Shown: one piece after another, positions 20,411-23,889 of the stretch
Layout: each line of letters starts with the position of its first letter
Numbering within the stretch: position 1 is the stretch's first letter
NCBI GenBank assembly: GCA_001586965.3
Contig: LUCW03002004.1
Location: forward strand, 1-23,889
Length of the DNA: 23,889 bases
Direction: 5' to 3'
Source of the DNA: Sphaeroforma sirkka
Taxonomy: Eukaryota > Opisthokonta > Ichthyosporea > Ichthyophonida
The notes under the pieces: generated by a model
The model's database searches: none
Told to the model about the DNA's origin: nothing
The model's input: only the letters and a program-made list of their open reading frames with translations
Position numbers and translations under genes: made by a program

Positions 20411-20461
20411 AATAAGCGTTTACATAAGAACACACGAGATAAACGAAAAGGGTTTCCTCAG

Positions 20462-20689
20462 GTGACTACAAACCCTGACGGATCTGAAATTCCCTATTTG
20501 CCACCTACTTCCTACGTGACTAAACTTTCTGATCTGCTTACCAACAGTGCAGAAAATTGTTCAAACTTACTTACTAATGAAGAACAGCCTTTGGCTATTA
20601 CCTTACCAAATAATAAACGTAAGGCGCCTACATCGGAAATGGTTACTGGACCAAATACTAAACGACATAGAGTACAACATGAGTCTTGA
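20462..20689 (+). mobile_element. Small frame after pol with bipartite nuclear-localisation-like motif
   Basis: A frame of 75 codons between the end of pol and the 3' LTR. It is Ser/Thr/Pro/Asn-rich and ends with two basic clusters, NNKRKAP and TKRHRV, separated by about ten residues, as in a bipartite nuclear localisation signal. It may be a separate small gene of the element or a former C-terminal extension of pol. No homologue recognised. Confidence 0.35.
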
Positions 20690-20799
20690 ACTCGTAAATA
20701 TAGGCACATACTTACTCGATAAGTCATGACCGAAACCGTTTTTTACTTTGGTTTTCGCTTTACCAACTAGATCGTATCTTAACGTACGTTCGTAGTTCT

Positions 20800-20818
20800 A
20801 AAAGCTACTGGGGGGCTA
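20800..20818 (+). promoter_or_regulatory. Polypurine-tract-like sequence before the 3' LTR
   Basis: AAAAGCTACTGGGGGGCTA lies directly before the TG of the 3' LTR. The six-G run is the likely plus-strand primer region of a retrotransposon, although the tract is short and interrupted. Confidence 0.4.
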
Positions 20819-21922
20819 TGTAGAAATACGGCCTCCGGTCAGTCTAAAATATCAAGATCAATTGAGATAATACATTGGTTTTTTATTTGTATTTTAAATA
20901 ATTTAGTACAAGCTCTTTTTTCCAATATTTCCAAAGTGTTCTAAATTCACTTTGATGGCTCCAATAGCCTGAGTATTTGGTATGACTCATCTACTTGGAC
21001 CTATTTGAGACATTAGTAGATGTAGGATATTATAAACTAAATTTTATAATCTCCGAACTACTACTTATAGATTTTGGTCCTCCCGCCAATCTCCAAAATC
21101 CAATAAGTCTTTTTTTTTTTAACTTTTCTTCAGATGGAACTTTATTTATATCAGCTAATATATTGACGTGACTTACGTTATTATGTCTATTTACAAATTA
21201 GGCAAGTGGTCATGAACACTTAGTACTTCTAGTGAAAATTATTCAATAAAGAACAGCTAGAGGTACGCCCTGTGTGATCGAGGATATTTAGGCTCTTAAC
21301 AAGAGGCAGTCCCGATCATTCTTACACAAGCTACCACTGCTAAATCCTAACTGACTAAATTGTATTTTAGTTTAATATAGTTTGAAACCTAGTAATTTCC
21401 ATCGAAGTTTACAGGAGTACCATTCTCGTCGTCTTTTTTCGGGTGAGCACATATTTGGAATGAATGACACGTGTGTTGACAGAAAAAAGCATTAAAAGGG
21501 ACAATGTCAGCAATGCCGTTCTTAACATGAGCGTCTTCTTTGGCGATGGCAGCGGACCATTTGGGCCAGTCGGAAGATCGTTGTGCTTGTTTCACACTGC
21601 GTGGCAGGGCCGTGTCCAATAATGCCGAAATTTCAAGTGGTGTTACTGTAGTGAGAGAATCAGGTGAGGCAGAATGAACCGACGGGAAATCAGAGGTGGT
21701 AAAGTCATAGTCCGATGTGGAATCACTGAGGAGGTCAGGAGAGGGGTGGCGGAGAAGGGAAATCGTCGGACAACTGCTGTGGTGTAAGTTTCGACGTCTT
21801 AGAGTAATTAAACAATTAAGTTGGGTCTCAGTATAATGAAAATCAAAGTAAATTAAACGAAATTAGTCTTTCAGTAAAGTTAAATATATTGATCGCAGTA
21901 AACCAGGATTGTTAACCAAGCA
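20819..21922 (+). repeat. 3' LTR
   Basis: It begins TGTAGAAATACGG and ends AACCAAGCA, 1104 bases. AATAAA lies at 21245-21250. It is nearly identical to the 5' LTR after the first 130 bases (a few substitutions and several homopolymer length changes). The first 130 bases show about ten or more substitutions. It carries the same antisense copia-like fragment (about 21388-21830). Confidence 0.9.
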
Positions 21923-22360
21923 TAAAACTACGGCCAAACAGCGGAGACTCAACAAGGTTTATCCCACCATCAACCAAGGAGAGAATCTAGACTCAGAGAG
22001 GGACACAGAAATATTTTAGATGGAATTATCTCGGAACCGAAATGCCGGGAGTGTAGAATCATCAATATAGAATATCTCTGATGGGCATAAAGGCATCCCT
22101 AACTATCGGAGAAGTACAATCTAAGAGCATAAGGCCAAATATTACAATGGAAGTCACAATTGTTGAAGACGTGATGACGCTGCCTTTGGATTAGATCGTA
22201 GAATAAGTGAGAACCTTTTTTTACCTTAAGAGGTGTTTTTTTTTAATGGCTCAAGAATTACGAGCCCAATGCATATAAAAGCAGGGACTCGAATCAAATA
22301 AATCACAACTATTCACTTTAAACTTAAGAAACTTTAATATCTGAGAACAATAACTTATCA
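21923..22360. other. Spacer after the retrotransposon
   Basis: No open frame, motif or clear repeat was found. A phrase GAATCAAATAAATCA near 22290 recurs near 22817, hinting at a diverged duplication of short length. Confidence 0.35.
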
Positions 22361-22374
22361 GGTCCATTTTACCT

Positions 22375-22582
22375 GGCAGATGACGTTGATGAAAGTGGCG
22401 CAACAGTCGTTGGCATCTCCGTAGGGGCGAATTCTTAACGGTGTCACAGTTTAGAGTTTTTTTTCGTTATGTCCCGATCATTGACAAAGGATCTCAATTC
22501 CTTCCCTTATCAGCATCAATTCAATATTTTTAAGAAACCGAATAGACATACGTGGTAGATGACGTTGATGAAGGTGGGATTA
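22375..22582 (+). repeat. Pair of similar 22-base segments coding DDVDE
   Basis: GCAGATGACGTTGATGAAAG (about 22377) and GTAGATGACGTTGATGAAGG (about 22555) are nearly identical and 178 bases apart. Both are preceded by AG acceptor-like sequence and read DDVDESG or DDVDEGG before a stop. They could be remnants of duplicated terminal exons; the evidence is thin. Confidence 0.35.
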
Positions 22583-22894
22583 ACGACGCCTGAAAATCAA
22601 TTACACAACCTATCACAATCAACAAACTCAACATTGCAATCACTGATAATGTTCCTTACCTTGAACTTTCGTGATCTTCTATTAGCTTTCGTTTACTTCG
22701 AAGGATCCTTAATTGATACGAGTTGTCACTGTAAGAGAGTAAAAGAAAACTTAAGCAAAAAAGTCACAAATGAGTACACAAAAGAGACTCGCCATAGAGA
22801 CTGACGAGTGCGCGCAGAATCAAATAAATCAATAATCCACATACTCGCCATCGCAGGTGTTTTCATGTCATAAACATTAGATAACAATCGAACA

Positions 22895-23020
22895 AGAGGT
22901 CACCAGGTGTCCAGCCCCAGGTCACCAGGCCCAGGCCCCAGGGTAACCACTGACCAGGCCACCAGGCACCAAGGTCGCCCTCGGGGCTCAGGGCCCTCAG
23001 CCCTCAGGGCCTCAGGCAGG
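22895..23020. repeat. GC-rich island of CCAGG and CTCAGGG motifs
   Basis: In AT-rich surroundings, about 125 bases are strongly GC-rich and built from GGTCACCAGG, CCAGGCCC and GGGCCTCAGGGCCCTCAGCCC type phrases. Many CCAGG pentamers and GGGCC/GGCCC palindromic cores are present. No coding frame is convincing. Confidence 0.6.
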
Positions 23021-23055
23021 TTCCGTCGTTGATTTTGCAAAAAAATCTTTTTTAT

Positions 23056-23081
23056 CTCGAATTCGGAATTCGCAATTCGAG
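23056..23081. repeat. Inverted repeat CTCGAATT/AATTCGAG
   Basis: Eight-base perfect arms flank a ten-base centre that itself holds GAATTC. Together this gives a 26-base near-palindrome that could be a hairpin or a dimeric protein site. Confidence 0.45.
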
Positions 23082-23243
23082 GTATGTAAATAAAAATTGA
23101 AATTTCGTTCCAAGAGCACAGGTGTCCTGACTATGTTTTTTACAAGAGTCAAAGACTAAAAGTTGATTTCGATCATGACCCTCTAGAGAAAGAAAAAAAT
23201 TGCCACAATGGACTAACGTCCGTAAAACCCTAATAAAAAAAAT

Positions 23244-23259
23244 GGCCATCAAGATGGCC
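23244..23259. repeat. Inverted repeat GGCCATC-AA-GATGGCC
   Basis: Seven-base perfect arms with a two-base centre, directly after a run of A. It could be a hairpin or a protein-binding palindrome. Confidence 0.45.
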
Positions 23260-23368
23260 GTGAAAACATTGAACATACATATTTATATATAGCAAAAACT
23301 TGCTTGCCATATTAGATGTTCATTTGTACATCGAGTTTGCGTCTGTTGCGACGAAAGTAGTTAAATAC

Positions 23369-23673
23369 TTATACATCGGTCGGCTCATCGGGTGGCATAT
23401 TGCTTTTCATTTCCACCACTGTCTCCATGGGTCTCGGGCTCTGATCTCGGTGTGAACTAATAAACGTATTGCAGAGAAAACAATCACTGACCAATAATTA
23501 ATAAGGCGCTTTTGAGCTTCGTGAGGCATAGTTTACACATAAACATCTAGTCATGGCTTGGTAGAATTGAAGGCGGTAGATCTCGACTTTTAAGTTTGAT
23601 GAGTTTTTCATAGTCAGATGGACACCTGCTTATTTTAGACCTGTAGATTTACAATCGAGTATAAGTCATCTTC
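23369..23673 (-). CDS. Possible minus-strand exons of an unrecognised gene
   Basis: Three minus-strand stretches look coding. EDDLYSIVNLQ (23673-23641) follows a strong acceptor (ACACCTCTTTACTCAG). PSDYEKLIKLKSRDLPPSIL (about 23621-23560) continues to a TAG at 23549. SPRPMETVVEMKSNMPPDEP lies in a segment 23456-23369 that ends with TAA and is preceded by an AG (TTTATTAG). The YxxI-like and acidic/Pro-rich character would suit a cytoplasmic tail, but that is a guess. Their phases do not give one clear chain, and the two possible last exons may be alternatives. Confidence 0.25.
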
Positions 23674-23868
23674 CTGAGTAAAGAGGTGTAAATTGGAAAC
23701 AACAACCGTCACAAATGCGAGATTGGTGGAAAAACCGGTCACCATTGAAGTTTCACTTAATTGCGGATAATCGAAGACGTTATATCAGTGTCACAAGTCT
23801 AGACTATCTAGCTCATTGATCTCAAATTTTTGTATATTTTTCTTTTTCTGCATCTATAGTTTCAGATG

Positions 23869-23879
23869 TATATAAATAG
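23869..23879 (+). promoter_or_regulatory. Possible TATA box at the window edge
   Basis: TATATAAATAG fits the TATAWAWR consensus and lies ten bases before the end of the window, so a downstream start cannot be seen. AT-rich context makes chance plausible. Confidence 0.2.
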
Positions 23880-23889
23880 CGTAGTATGC

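Larger units (their letters stand above)
13537..21922 (+). mobile_element. LTR retrotransposon, Ty3/gypsy type, chromovirus-like; broken fossil
   Basis: Two direct repeats of about 1.1 kb (13537-14635 and 20819-21922), each beginning TG and ending CA, flank a gag-pol region on the plus strand. Parts in order: leader, gag with zinc-knuckle-like Cys/His motifs, aspartic protease, reverse transcriptase with YLDD, RNase H, a Dam-methyltransferase-like domain, integrase with an HHCC-type zinc finger, a GPY/F-like and chromodomain-like end, a small downstream frame and a G-run polypurine tract. The RT-RH-integrase order is that of Ty3/gypsy; the C-terminal chromodomain-like part points to chromoviruses. 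The element is broken, with about half a dozen or more breaks. Most of the LTR length is nearly identical between copies, suggesting a fairly young insertion, but the first 130 bases differ strongly. No target-site duplication is apparent (ATTCA before, TAAAA after). Confidence 0.9.

Noticed and set aside
22559-22804. 81-codon plus-strand open frame
   Set aside because: No motif, biased AT-rich codons and no splice or promoter context.
23052-23276. 74-codon minus-strand open frame
   Set aside because: Overlaps two palindromes and A-runs; its composition looks like chance.

Overview
The window looks like nuclear DNA from a eukaryote. It has protein-coding exons separated by GT-AG introns of about 270-590 bases, poly(A) signals, long AT-rich spacers, microsatellites and minisatellites, and an LTR retrotransposon. 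Nothing bacterial (operons, ribosome binding sites) is visible. The style would suit an intron-rich unicellular eukaryote such as a unicellular holozoan, but no marker fixes the lineage.

Left part (1-7.6 kb): a plus-strand host gene with a class 3 lipase domain (recognisable pieces about 475-1865) followed by a long acidic, Ser-rich tail. The tail can be read through eight exons (2245-6530) whose splice phases agree at every junction and end at a stop followed by AATAAA. The lipase core is different: its conserved blocks lie in several frames, and one block is followed by three decayed tandem copies of the same exon/intron unit. A second gene candidate runs the other way (exons 7498 down to 6927), convergent with the first, with much shorter introns. 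It abuts a compound TA/TG/TA microsatellite and a 108-base tandem duplication.

Middle (8.1-13.4 kb): a THAP-like zinc-finger reading frame with a Ser/Thr/Arg-rich repeat tail, interrupted by stops. It is followed by small tandem repeats, two tRNA-like stretches, a minisatellite of about 2.4 kb (28-base unit with higher-order periods near 190 and 134-160 bases), and a minus-strand low-complexity acidic/Val-rich reading frame.

Right part (13.5-21.9 kb): one LTR retrotransposon of the Ty3/gypsy type, with two 1.1 kb LTRs and gag, protease, RT, RNase H, integrase and a chromodomain-like end. It is a broken fossil with roughly half a dozen or more breaks. It has three unusual traits: both LTRs carry an antisense piece of a Ty1/copia-like pol; a domain resembling the Dam-like methyltransferase of DIRS elements sits between RNase H and integrase; and LTR divergence is concentrated in the first 130 bases. 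A minus-strand tRNA-like sequence lies in its leader. The last 2 kb are mostly spacer with a small GC-rich CCAGG-dense island, two hairpins and a few possible minus-strand exons.
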